A DNA stretch of 18,500 nt from Ectocarpus siliculosus (taxonomy: Eukaryota; Sar; Phaeophyceae; Ectocarpales; Ectocarpaceae). Each line of letters begins with the position of its first letter. The first letter of the stretch is position 1. Below are positions 8,813-17,015 of this stretch, piece after piece. The notes under the pieces were generated by a model. That model made no database searches, was not told the origin of the DNA, and was given only the letters and a program-made list of their open reading frames with translations. The stretch covers positions 1-18,500 of the forward strand of contig FN648945.1 in NCBI GenBank assembly GCA_000310025.1, in the 5' to 3' direction. The position numbers and the translations under genes were made by a program.

Positions 8813-9814
8813 CTATGTAGTGTCCTTCCAGAGCAGGATATCCATTGGCGCGGACGACGTTGACTTCGACCAATCGGTGATTTGACGAGAGAGAGATTCC
8901 AGATTTTCCAGCGTATTTGAGGTGGAACCTTCCTGGAGCATTCCAGAGGCGCCGCAGGCTTGGTGGTGAGAGAAAGCATATTCTCCCAGCACGCGTTGTG
9001 TTGGAGAAGGCGTAGGTAGCGCGGTGTACGTGTGGTTGGTGTAGCGCATGAAGCTGTCGCGTCCTAGTAGAAGTGGCTGTCGCATGATGTTGGCTGGAAC
9101 TAAATGAGCCCAGACGGCGAGTGAAGCAGTGGGTTGGTCCTTGTGATAAAATTGAACACTGAGACGTACCATCTGATTAGTGACGAGTGGTTGGGTGCTA
9201 CCGAATCCTCCCCAAGAGCGAGTGTTGTTGGTGGCGATGCAGTCTTGTGTCGCGCATCCTGTGGCTGGCATGGTGCCGAGAGCATTGCTGTTGATGAACG
9301 TGGCTGGAGAGCCGGAGTCCAGGAGAGCGCCGCAACGGTAACCTGAAGTTGCGGAACCTGAGTGTATGCGCACTTTGGTGGATTGTGAAGCGTCGTCAAC
9401 GGTTACAATACCGTCAACGAGACCTGGTCCATGTTCAGCAAGTACTTTGGGGTGATTGTCGACGTGGAGATTGGCGGCCGCAACGTGGAGAATGTCGTCG
9501 TCGTAGTCGGGAGGCGCATCAGAAGAATCACCTTCGCGGGTACGGGTAGAACTCTGGGTTAATGCAGTAGAACTAGCGGTAACGGCGGCGTAATTTTCTG
9601 GAGTTCGCTGTACATCTTGTGAAGAGCTTGGTCCATGCACCGGTTCGATAATTGTAGAAAGTGTTGCACTGCCAGTGTCTGCCTTTGGGCCCGCTGCAGG
9701 AGCCACCTGCTGAGGTCCTAGGACTTTAATGGTATGTGGAGCATTGCCGGTGTCGCATGATGATACCGAATGAGGTTCTGGCGATCGTGCAGTGTACCCG
9801 CGCCTCAAAGCCAT
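8813..9814 (-). pseudogene. Retroviral-type aspartic protease (retropepsin) ORF
   Basis: This ORF of 333 codons has a Ser/Thr/Pro-rich N-terminus of about 140 residues, then a retropepsin domain. The catalytic motif is CGALLDSGSPATFINS, with Asp at about residue 166 in a D-S-G triad. The second conserved motif, PLLLGRDSF, lies near residues 247-255, at a normal distance for these enzymes. Retropepsins act as dimers and cut Gag and Pol into mature proteins. The ORF is intact through both motifs, so it is the best preserved gene of the element. The ATG at 9814 is preceded in the same frame by about 93 stop-free bases back to a TAA, so protease may have been made as a readthrough or frameshift product of Gag. 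The first 95 residues are duplicated at 1223-1507. Confidence 0.85.
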
Positions 9815-9907
9815 CGTCTCCCCAGGGGGGCGAATTCTTGGAGTGGCGGTTGACCGAGCTGGCGGGAGAGAACTGTAATCATTCGTGGCGGTAGTGCGAG
9901 GCGGAGC

Positions 9908-10602
9908 TTACCTCGAACTGCCGCTGTTGCGAGAGCCGGTGGAGATACCGGTTGTCGGTGACGGTGAGGGTATGGACGGAGCAGAGGCGTGATTGGCGTG
10001 TGCTGCGCGAAGTGCAGGTGTGCCTGTGGCAGACGGTTGCAGTTCTCCCTGTTTAGTGTTGGCAGTACTAGGCTGTGCATTGCTAGCAGTGCGAGGATGG
10101 CGAGAGCCGATTGTAGTATCGGTTGTCGGCATGCGTTGTTTTATTGTCGTGTCCGAAGTTGAATTGTCGTGTGTTGCGCGAAGGGCATGCCGGAGGCAGA
10201 CGTGTGCAGTTCTCCCTGTGGTGCTGTCGGCGGCACGGGGACGGAGGGCGTACCGCCGTTGAGGGAGTCATCCACGTCCGTTTCTGGTGCCGGTGGCGTT
10301 GGAAGACTGATTGCCGTGAAGGCGTGCGTCTTGAGAATTGACGGTATTGACGGATTGTGCCGAGGCAGCAGATTGGGCGGGTTGATAAACGGCGAGAGAG
10401 CCCTGTTGTTGGCCGTTGTAGGCATTGGCGTTGTTGTTGCCGCTGGAGTGGGTGTGGATCCATTGCCGTAGTTGTTGTTGTTACCATTGCCGTGGTTGTT
10501 GTAGCTGTTGTAGCCGCGATTGTTGTTGCGCCGGTTGTAGGTGCGACGGTTCGAGTTTGGCGGTTGGACTGTCTGTTGGGGCCACGGGTCGTCCTGCGGC
10601 AT
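9908..10602 (-). pseudogene. Asn/Gln/Pro-rich Gag-Pol linker (copy B)
   Basis: Counterpart of 434-1129. It starts MPQDDPWPQQTVQPPNSN, continues with the Asn-rich tract RRNNNRGYNSYNN, and is split into two frames (10602-10141 and 10132-9908) by small indels absent from copy A. It ends with SGSSR and a TAA, followed in frame by a stop-free run into the protease ORF. As in copy A, no fold is recognisable. A basic, Asn-rich nucleocapsid tail is the likeliest role. Confidence 0.55.
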
Positions 10603-10615
10603 CGTAACTGGTGAA

Positions 10616-10940
10616 GTCAGGTTTGGAATGTGTCGTCATTGTCGTTGAGGTGGCGGAGATCTTCGTTGAGAATGCCAGAACGGTTGGTGAAAGGCTGATC
10701 ACAGTTGCGCATGGAGTGTGCCGTTGAATGGCAGTTGAGGCAAAGCCCTTGATTGTCGCGGAAGACTTGTTCTCGTTCGTGTCGTGACACTATTTAGTGG
10801 CGTCCAAAGTGATGGCAGTTTTCTGGATGTGAAACTCTCTGAAACCTGGAAGACCGTGTACCATAGGTCATCGCTAGCTAAAGGCCACGCATTGTAGTGT
10901 TGATCAAAAACATCCGAGTGCGAGTTGGATCGAACCTTCA
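10616..10940 (-). pseudogene. Gag nucleocapsid with CCHC zinc knuckle (copy B)
   Basis: The zinc knuckle at 10742-10701 (minus) reads CLNCHSTAHSMRNC, exact C-X2-C-X4-H-X4-C spacing. It is preceded by HEREQVFRDNQGL and, further up, by SHPENCHHFGRH, a possible second, incomplete Cys/His box. The frame is the same as that of the capsid-like ORF 11660-10938 but is interrupted by TGA (10940-10938), a TAG near 10880 and a TAA near 10794. Copy A carries the same TAG and TAA. The knuckle would bind element RNA for packaging. Confidence 0.8.
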
Positions 10941-11660
10941 TGACCATTGGGTTGCGTGATGAGCCTGAGGCATGCGATGTTGTGAGGAGGATGAGCGGTT
11001 GCTCGACCTGTGTCCTTGTGATGGAGTAGAAAGTGAAAGAAGATTCCCAAAAGCAGCAGACACAGCACCATGGCCGGGGCCGTTTACAGCTGCAGTCTTG
11101 TTTGACGAAAAAATGTCGAATTCCACCCACATATGGTCCAGTGTCGCATATGGCGAAACAGCATTTGCTAAGCTACCCGGAAAGCAGCCAGTCATCATAC
11201 TCGGAAATTGATCGTTGATCTTATTCCGCGTAACTTCTATCACCCAGCGTGCATCTGGTGCCAACAAACTGGAGTAGTTGGTGACGTTGGATACAGCTAC
11301 TCGGTACCGCCGCAAGAACTTGGCAAACGTCGTGCCGTTAGGCACTTTGTAGCCATTCAGCTGCGAGAATGTGGCGCCGCGGTTTTGTTCGCCGAATTGC
11401 CCTGCCATGAGCCGTAGCAGGAGCGTGAAGGCTTCGCCTCCGCTCATGCCTTGCTTGAGCTGAGTCTCTACCTGTGCAAAGAAACCGTTGATGACCGAGT
11501 AGAGATCAGCAGATTGGGGGGAAGTTGACGAAATGACGTTGGTGAGTGCCGTCTGGATGGGACGTTGCCAGCCCGGTACCCAAGTGTCGGAATTGTCGAA
11601 GTTGACCAGGGGGTCAGCCTTTAGCAGGATGTCGTGCATTGCTCTTTTGGTGGACTCCAC
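10938..11660 (-). pseudogene. Gag capsid-like region
   Basis: An open frame of 240 codons, mostly helical in appearance: LYSVINGFFAQVETQLKQG, GGEAFTLLLRLMAGQFGE, TTFAKFLRRYRVAVSNVTNY, RWVIEVTRNKINDQFPSMM. The pattern of a Tyr/Arg-rich helix (FLRRYR) followed by a W..E..R..I...FP helix is similar to the capsid part of Ty3/gypsy Gag proteins, which builds the particle shell. The position, upstream of the zinc knuckle in the same frame, supports this. The C-terminal 30 residues are Ser-rich. The ORF overlaps the end of the upstream Gag frame by about 40 bases, and the coding sense appears to switch frames near 11672, so the printed start is not a true start. Confidence 0.7.
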
Positions 11661-13294
11661 AGTTGGCCTAACGCGTTGGTGCCGGCACGGCCTGTAGCTA
11701 ACGGAAGCTGAGGCCGAATATTTTCGACGTGTTTGAGGTCGATAGTGGCGTACTTAGCGGCAATGGATCGGAGTCGCGCATGCTCTACTTTGGCGGCTTG
11801 TTCGTCGATGGCGTGTTGTCGCTGTACGGCTGTCGAGGAGGAGATGGGCAAGCCGTTGTGGTGCAACAGAGCGCTATTGGATTGAGCTACAGCAGCTAGT
11901 GGGGGAGTTACTTGCCCTTTATTGTCGTTGTCGGTGGAGTCGGGGGTGCCGAAGTCGAACATGTTCCTGTCGTAGAGCTGGCCCTGAGACTCGTCAGGAA
12001 CGAATGCCCTATAGGGGGAGGGTTCTCGCTCCTGACGGTGGGGCTCGTGGTGTTCTTCCTCCTGAGGGGGTGCTTGGCGTCGTGATGATGGTTCCTTGCT
12101 GCCACCCTTTTCTTCTTCGTGCCCTTGTGAGCGTTGACGGTTGCCGTGGGAGCGTGGTGAGGGTCGGTGGTCCGACCCGTGGTTCCGTTTGGAGCCACGG
12201 CCTCCGCTGTTGTCAGAGCTATCCGATGCCCAGTTCCGTCCGCGGTGTTTGTTTGTTGATATTTGCTTACCGCGTGGCGTACGGTTGCCACCGGGGCTGG
12301 AGGAGTGGCGGCCTTTGTTGCTCTTTATTGTCGGATACTGGCCGCGAAACGGCTGTGGGGCCGGCTTCTCAGAGTAGTCGATTGTCGTGTTGGAGCGGTT
12401 GCGGTAGGCGGTAGTTGCAGTGTCGGCAAAGATGGCGAGTGCGTTGGCGACCGCGACGGTGGCGGAGGTGGAGACACCGTTGTCCTTGTTGTGATCGACA
12501 TATGACCAGACGTTGGAGCAGTCTGCGGTCTCCCCCATGTGGTTCGGTAAGGTGTCGAGGAGGTTACGTGCGGCGGTTTGCACTCTGTCTTGTTGTGGGT
12601 TGCTGAAAGCGCGCTGATACGTGCGGGCGATCACGACCAGTGGTGTGGAGTGGTACCATGCAGTGGAGTCTTCGAGCCCACGGCGCGTGGCAGCGGCGTA
12701 TGTAGGCTTGACGCCGGTGACCTTGAAGGTGGTGTGAGTCGACGACGGGCCGGAGGGCGAAGGCGGGGAGGGTGGTGAGGCGGCGGTGTGGCCGCCCTTT
12801 TGACGACGGTTGTGGGCTCTCTGAGGTGTATGGAAGTCGTCAGAGGGGTTGTCCCTCTCGGAGATAGCGGCTAACTCCTCGGATTCCGCTAGGTCGAGGG
12901 CCTGCTGGTGCTCACGGTGCTGGCGTTGGAGGGCAGCGGTCTCCTTCTGGAGATGTGCGAGACGAGCGGCGGCCGATGCTTGTAAGTCTCGGAGTTTTTT
13001 CGACTTCTTCTTCGCCTCCGAAGCCTTTTGCTCCCGCTCCCTCTGCAGGAGTTCTTGGGCATGCTTGGCCGCTGCGGCCTCTGCATCGATGGCGATACCG
13101 GCAGCGGCGGAAGCTTTATTGACGGCGCGCTGTTGTTGTGTGAGGTCGAGCTCGTCCCAGTCGGATGCAGAGTACAGGGTTTTGAATATCGGCGGGCGCT
13201 CGGAGTACGGGAGCTTGCTGGGCTCCGGTTTGGCGTCGTGGGTGTTGGACATGGCGGAAGGAGGCTGAGAAGCCTGGGTAGCGACAATTTCCAC
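11621..13294 (-). pseudogene. Gag central region with coiled coil and basic low-complexity part
   Basis: An open frame of 557 codons. Residues about 55-135 form a long charged, Ala/Glu/Lys/Arg-rich segment (AKHAQELLQREREQKASEAK and following) typical of a coiled coil. Residues about 190-300 look globular (YAAATRRGLEDSTAWYHSTP and a following helical part). Residues about 310-430 are Ser/Arg/Gly/His/Glu-rich and disordered. The end (YATIDLKHVENIRPQLPLA) again looks structured. Coiled coils before a capsid domain occur in Gag proteins of several Ty3/gypsy lineages and help multimerisation. It is much larger than typical Gag, so a separate function for part of it cannot be excluded. The frame joins the N-terminal part by a shift near 13300-13320 in a C-rich run, and the capsid part by a shift near 11672. 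Confidence 0.65.
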
Positions 13295-13299
13295 GGGGG

Positions 13300-13740
13300 A
13301 CGGGATTGACGGGGAAGGGTGTTGCCAAAGGTGTCGGTCTCATTGTCGTTCATTGACGGCTGTGCGATGTCTGATGAGGAGGGCAAGGTGCTCTGCTGTC
13401 GAGCGGTGCGAGCAGCGTAACGCTGTGCGCGGGCGTGCTGCTGTAGGCTGATGCGTGCATTGAGTTCAGTAGTCGAGAGCTCAAAGCGAGAACGGTACAT
13501 GAGGTCGCGCCGCTGTTGGGATAGGGCGGGAGACTGCTGTGTCACGCTCAGAAGGGGGGTGGTAAACAACGTGTCAAGATCGAACGAGTTTTCATTTTCC
13601 CATAGAGCGAAGTGGGCGTCGGCATGCGGCGTTGTGGAGTGCATGAGTGCAGCATCAAGTGCAGAGAGCACAGCGTCATTATTGCCGGAAGCAGCAGGCA
13701 GTGTCGCAAGCGGTGTAGTGGGCCCAGAAAGTGTCGACAA
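13300..13740 (-). pseudogene. Gag N-terminal region
   Basis: The first open frame after the leader, about 145 codons that look genuine: LSTLSGPTTPLATLPAASGN, FALWENENSFDLDTLF, RRDLMYRSRFELSTTELN and an Ala/Arg/Gln-rich helix ending near DIAQPSMNDNETDTF. After about 13310 the frame carries on to 12889 as low-complexity Pro/Ser/Arg sequence, the shadow of the real frame of the next segment. There is no ATG at the start of the open frame (its first codon is TTG at 13740); the first in-frame ATG is at 13644. Either translation starts there or the original start has been lost. I recognise no domain; the assignment as Gag rests on position. Confidence 0.55.
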
Positions 13741-13764
13741 ATTGGCGGAGTTGTGTGCAGAAGA

Positions 13765-13889
13765 TGTTAGTATACCCTTGTAAGTGTGTTGAAGATGATG
13801 GTATCACTTGTATTTAGGACAGCAGACACGATCAGGACGCGGCGCGGGAGAGAGAGTGCCACGACACAGCAAGCACTCCCGCAGGGTCG
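13765..13889 (-). promoter_or_regulatory. 5' untranslated leader of element 1
   Basis: The sequence between the primer-binding site and gag. It is nearly identical to 16779-16903, with only a few substitutions and a small indel in the GCGGCG/GGGAGAG region. Leaders at this position usually carry signals for packaging and dimerisation of the RNA. On the minus strand the shared block ends with TATACTAACA, directly before the two gag sequences become unrelated. Confidence 0.65.
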
Positions 13890-13907
13890 AGCCCCGTGGA
13901 TCAACCA
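13890..13907 (-). promoter_or_regulatory. Primer-binding site of element 1
   Basis: On the minus strand, TGGTTGATCCACGGGGCT directly follows the LTR end CA. TGG is the complement of the CCA end of a tRNA, the usual primer for minus-strand synthesis. The complementarity may extend further: the plus strand reads GGGTCGAGCCCCGTGGATCA before ACCA, which resembles a tRNA T-arm plus acceptor strand. I could not assign the tRNA species. Confidence 0.65.
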
Positions 13908-13995
13908 TGAAACCAACCCAGGGGACTATCAATTCCTATCTGCGTAGCCAATTCCTACAGTCCCGTTGGAATATTCTCATCCGCTCATGCACACA
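13908..13995 (-). repeat. Short LTR of element 1 (88 bp)
   Basis: On the minus strand this begins TGTGTGCATGAGCGG and ends GGTTGGTTTCA, so it has the usual TG...CA ends, and the primer-binding site lies immediately after. It matches 16922-17015, which is longer by one duplicated TCATGC. The similarity ends four bases further out (CGAA on the plus strand), after which the flanks are unrelated. An LTR of about 90 bp is very short. If the true LTR is longer and the outer part has diverged, the boundary would shift. Confidence 0.6.
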
Positions 13996-13999
13996 CGAA

Positions 14000-14944
14000 C
14001 ACCCTCCCTGGTTCTTTACGCTAGTAACTAACCACTAGCGGGCATGCACACACCGGATGTGACGAAAACCCAAACGGACAAAAAACAACGCGAAAAAATA
14101 ACAGGGGGAAACCCGGCCTCCGGGTCAAAACCCCCACCAATATTCACCGTTCCACCAGATACTGTCACTGTTGCGCTACCAGAGCAAGATCAATACATGC
14201 ATATTACCAGTCGCGCCAGGATCCACGCTCGGAATCTATATCTACAAACGTGGGCGGCGTGCTATCATATTCTTCCTGCATGACGTACCAAGATCGTAAC
14301 CCTGTTTCCAACAACGGCCTATCTCAATTCTTGGTGAGCAATAGCGTAAGACTATCCTGAGGAGTTGGTTCAAACAACTACCATGCGGCTGCACTACTAT
14401 CTGTTCTTCAAACAAACATCAGACAAACATCGAAATCGCCCCCCCCCCCCTCGCTGAAGTAACACAGCGCACCGGGGCATAAGGCAATCATCCAACATTT
14501 TTTGAGCGACACACAACCGGCATGCATTTTTCCACAATCCTCTGTTCTCGTCGACGTACAACACTGACTGGTGTCCCAATTTTTCCTCATACGTTCCTTC
14601 AGCGGTTCCAACAGTATCCCAATTCCTGCACATTTCGCAACCTGGAAAACGGCCCCACGTGGCCGCAATCAAGAAGGGTTTCAACCAAGTGACTACCAGG
14701 AAAATACTGAACATGTGGACTCGAAGGCCTCCGAGAAACACGAAACACCCTCCCTGGCTCTTCAACCAAAGTGCACTCATGACAACTAACGAGGATCACC
14801 AACTTCGCTACGAATACCATCAAACACCAAATACGTTCAAGAAAGAAGTGCCAATCCAGCACTGTGATGCGTGTTGCTCCCCTCCCAGCACTCGTCCCGG
14901 CCTGTAGCCTCGCCAGAAAAGGAGTTCCCGTTTTAGCATCACGA
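14000..14944. other. Unassigned sequence left of the minisatellite
   Basis: No family is recognised. There is a run of 12 C at 14439-14450. Minus-strand frames (14397-14780, part of 14599-15444) contain Cys/Trp/Phe-rich segments such as LDWHFFLERIWCLMVFVAKL, without a known motif. A short segment, CACCCTCCCTGG, occurs at about 14001 next to the LTR and again at about 14743. It could be a polypurine tract on the minus strand or a diverged duplicate. Confidence 0.45.
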
Positions 14945-15705
14945 GGCAAATACCCTCCCCCCCACGCCCCTTCCGACGTGCCGCGGGGTTCCCCCTCACG
15001 CCCTTTCCGGCGCGCCACGGGGCTGCTTCGATTTTCTCCCCCCCTCACGCCCCGTCCGACGCGCCATGGGGCCTTAGATTTTTTTTTCAATCCTCGCGCC
15101 CCGTCCGACGCGCCATGGGGCTGCATTGATTGTTGCCCTCCCGCGCCCCTCCCGTCGCGGCTGCGAGCACACGGCCCTCCCGCCGTGTTATTTTGTTGTT
15201 GCCCTCCCGCGCCCCTCCCGTCGCGGCTGCGAGCACACGGCCCTCCCGCCGTGTTATTTTGTTGTTGCCCTCCCGCGCCCCTCCCGTCGCAGCTATGAGC
15301 ACACGGCCCTCCCGCCGTGTTATGTGGTTGTCGCCCTCCCGCGCCCCTTCCGTCGCAGCTATGAGCACACGGCCCTCCCGCCGTGGTATTTGGTTGTCGC
15401 CCTCCCGCGCCCCTTCCATCGCAGCTGTGGGCACACGGCCACATCGCCGTGTTCTGCGAACAATGCCCCCCCCCACGCCCTTTCCGTCGCGGTTATGGGC
15501 CTCAATTATTGTTTTTAGTATGATGCCCCCCCCCACGCTCCTTGCTGCGCGGCACGGGGCTGTTCTGCTTGTTGCCCTCCCGCGCCCCTTCCGTCGTGGC
15601 TGTGGGCACACGACCGTCTCGCCGTGTTCTCTGAATGTCGCCCCCCCACGCCCCTTCCGTCGCGGCTATGGGCACACGGCCTTGCGGCCGGTTGAGTCCG
15701 CCCTC
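14945..15705. repeat. 66-bp GC-rich minisatellite
   Basis: Five nearly identical units begin at about 15131, 15197, 15263, 15329 and 15395, exactly 66 bases apart, each starting TGTTGCCCTCCCGCGCCCCT or TGTCGCCCTCCCGCGCCCC and containing GAGCACACGGCCCTCCCGCC. Shorter, diverged units with CACGCCCCTTCCG-like cores continue on the left to about 14945 and on the right to about 15705. Because 66 is divisible by 3, all frames stay open over many units, which explains the long repetitive ORFs on both strands. The plus strand is very C-rich. Confidence 0.95.
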
Positions 15706-15849
15706 CCACGCTGCTGCAATGGTGCCATCTTCACCATCTCCTGCTGCTGCTGTTGTGTGTGAATGGAGCGCGCGTAGTGACTCGCGCGGCTATGATGTAT
15801 TTCCTCCGCCTCTTCTTACAAGGCCTCACGTGCTACATCCAGCTCCTCG
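15706..15849. other. Unassigned bridge between minisatellite and second element
   Basis: A CTGCTGCTGCTGTTGTG run lies near 15741-15757 and a small palindrome, GCGCGCGTAGTGACTCGCGC, near 15768-15787. I see no gene. It may still belong to the decayed downstream part of the gag-like reading frame of element 2. Confidence 0.4.
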
Positions 15850-16188
15850 TCATCGCTCGCCACCACGATCGCCAGGACTGCCTACAGGGTCTGCACGATA
15901 CTGACCGATGCTCCCGCTTGTTGCACCGATAGTATCTACTGCCTCACCCCACCGTGTCTTTCTTCCCGTGTTCCCACGATTAGCTTCACCTGGTTGCTTT
16001 GATGGCGCATGGACGGCGTCGTGGGGATGCATGCTGCCCCAGCTCTCTAGACGCAAGCACTTTCCCGCGGTCAACAGGCGCACTTGGTGTGCCGTCTGCG
16101 GCACCCCCTCCAGCGCCGCACAGCTCTTCTCGGCGTGATGAGTACGTTTCTCTGACTCTTCGGCAAGTGCCTCGAGCGGTGGCTGCAT
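15850..16188 (-). pseudogene. Possible downstream segment of the element 2 gag-like gene
   Basis: An open frame of about 112 codons, overlapping the end of the main ORF in another frame. It has a charged helical start (LEALAEESEKRTHHAEKSCA) and a Gly/Arg-rich end (ATSGSIGQYRADPVG). It looks more protein-like than the Arg-rich tail of the main ORF over the same bases, so a frameshift near 16190 is likely. No domain is recognised. Confidence 0.3.
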
Positions 16189-16741
16189 CTCTACCAGCGT
16201 TACCTATGTTGTAGAGGTATTCGGTGTTCTGGAATCTACCAAACCCACCGTTAGCAGGGACCTGAAATGCCCACATCGGTTCGCCTTCCGCAACCGGCCG
16301 ACTGCTGATGATCTCTTCTGCAGCCGTGCAGCCTATGCAAGCGCCCACCGCAGCAGGCTGCTCTTGGGATGATGACCCCCTGACGTCCCCGCTGCCCGGT
16401 CCTATGCCCAGGTCCGCTCCTGCAGGGATCCTTGGCACTACCGGGCTGGTTCCCGGTCTGGTGCTTCTTCCCCCGTGCTGTGCGGGCGGCGTGATTCCGT
16501 CGTTGTGCGGCCCCTCTTCCAGCAGACCGCGGGCAGACGTGGCGCCCGTAACGACAGCGCCCACCGTGGCGCCGCCGGACTCCCCCTCCTTCTCTAACTT
16601 TCCGAGGGCGGCTCGGAGTAGCCCTGCCAACTGCTGTACCTCGTCCGTCAGGCCTGAAACTTTGCTCTCCAGGTTGCCAACCCTGCCCTGCGTACTAGTG
16701 GTGACGTCGGCAGCCTCTGCTGCAACATCGGCGTCACTCAT
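15986..16741 (-). CDS. Gag-like ORF of element 2, unrelated to element 1 gag
   Basis: From ATG 16741 this frame gives 251 codons. The open frame reaches back to a GTG at 16771, but ATG MSDADVAAEA is the better start. Residues about 18-52 (GRVGNLESKVSGLTDEVQQL and the following LLRAALGKLEKE) form a clear heptad coiled coil. A long Gly/Pro/Ser/Ala-rich segment follows, then a compact part with CIGC and MWAFQVPANGGFGRFQNTEY. The last 60 residues are Arg-rich and probably out of frame. It begins about 40 bases after a leader and LTR shared with element 1, exactly where gag should be, so I infer it is the first ORF of a second retroelement. Nothing in it matches the gag, protease or polymerase of element 1. 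No polymerase was found downstream. Confidence 0.5.
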   Translation of the reverse strand: MSDADVAAEAADVTTSTQGRVGNLESKVSGLTDEVQQLAGLLRAALGKLEKEGESGGATVGAVVTGATSARGLLEEGPHNDGITPPAQHGGRSTRPGTSPVVPRIPAGADLGIGPGSGDVRGSSSQEQPAAVGACIGCTAAEEIISSRPVAEGEPMWAFQVPANGGFGRFQNTEYLYNIGNAGRDAATARGTCRRVRETYSSRREELCGAGGGAADGTPSAPVDRGKVLASRELGQHASPRRRPCAIKATR

Positions 16742-16778
16742 CTCCAGCACGGGTTCCCTCGAGGGATACACTCTTGAG

Positions 16779-16903
16779 TGTTAGTATATCCTTGTAAGTG
16801 TGTTGAAGATGATGGTATCACTTGTATTTAGGACAGCAGACACGATTAGGACGCGGCGGGAGAGAGAGAGTGCCACGACACAGCAAGCACGCCCGCAGGG
16901 TCG
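16779..16903 (-). promoter_or_regulatory. 5' untranslated leader of element 2
   Basis: Nearly identical to 13765-13889. The shared block runs from the primer-binding site to TATACTAACA on the minus strand. Beyond that point the two elements have no visible similarity. Confidence 0.65.
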
Positions 16904-16921
16904 AGCCCCGTGGATCAACCA
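16904..16921 (-). promoter_or_regulatory. Primer-binding site of element 2
   Basis: Same 18 bases as at 13890-13907 (TGGTTGATCCACGGGGCT on the minus strand), directly after the LTR end CA. Both elements would have used the same tRNA primer. Confidence 0.65.
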
Positions 16922-17015
16922 TGAAACCAACCCCGGGGACTATCAATTCCTATCTGCGTAGCCAATTCCTACAGTCCCGTCGGAATATTCTCATCCGCTC
17001 ATGCTCATGCACACA
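16922..17015 (-). repeat. Short LTR of element 2 (94 bp)
   Basis: Matches the LTR at 13908-13995 with two substitutions visible and one extra TCATGC. It begins TGTGTGCATGAGCATGAGCG and ends GGTTGGTTTCA on the minus strand. If the elements are in tandem, the copy at 13908-13995 could act as the 3' LTR of element 2 and this one as its 5' LTR. Confidence 0.6.

Larger units (their letters stand above)
9529..11034 (-). repeat. Inverted repeat arm B
   Basis: Reverse-complement partner of 1-1508, spanning the Gag zinc-knuckle region, the Asn-rich linker and the first 95 codons of the protease ORF. It lies inside the larger element, so this arm is the one with natural flanks on both sides. Differences from arm A include a 2-base deletion near 10434 and a 1-base insertion near 10260, both of which shift the frame here. 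Confidence 0.95.
6485..13995 (-). mobile_element. Ty3/gypsy-like LTR retrotransposon, 3'-truncated and degenerate
   Basis: Read on the minus strand the order is LTR (13995-13908), primer-binding site (13907-13890), leader, gag with coiled coil, capsid-like part and CCHC knuckle, aspartic protease, reverse transcriptase and RNase H. The PR-RT-RH order, the YLDD box and the RNase H tether sequence place it in Ty3/gypsy. The copy ends at the satellite border near 6485, shortly after RNase H. No integrase and no 3' LTR are seen to the left. At least six frameshifts and several in-frame stops break the coding part, so it is not autonomous. Some breaks could be sequencing errors if the assembly is unpolished long-read data, but those shared with copy A (1-1508) are probably real. 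Confidence 0.9.

Noticed and set aside
9993-10614. Plus-strand ORFs rich in Val and Cys
   Set aside because: Antisense of the Asn-rich Gag linker. Val and Cys come from the reverse complement of Asn and Gln codon runs. The same shadows occur opposite copy A.
6485-13995. Endogenous retrovirus with an envelope gene
   Set aside because: No ORF with signal peptide and transmembrane segment lies after pol. The element ends in satellite, and its motifs fit an ordinary Ty3/gypsy retrotransposon.
15131-15460. CRISPR-like array
   Set aside because: Units are contiguous 66-bp repeats with no unique spacers of constant length, and the sequence is eukaryotic.
15087-15762. Long ORFs of 130-281 codons on both strands
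   Set aside because: They are caused by a 66-bp GC-rich repeat whose length is a multiple of 3; composition is low-complexity on both strands.
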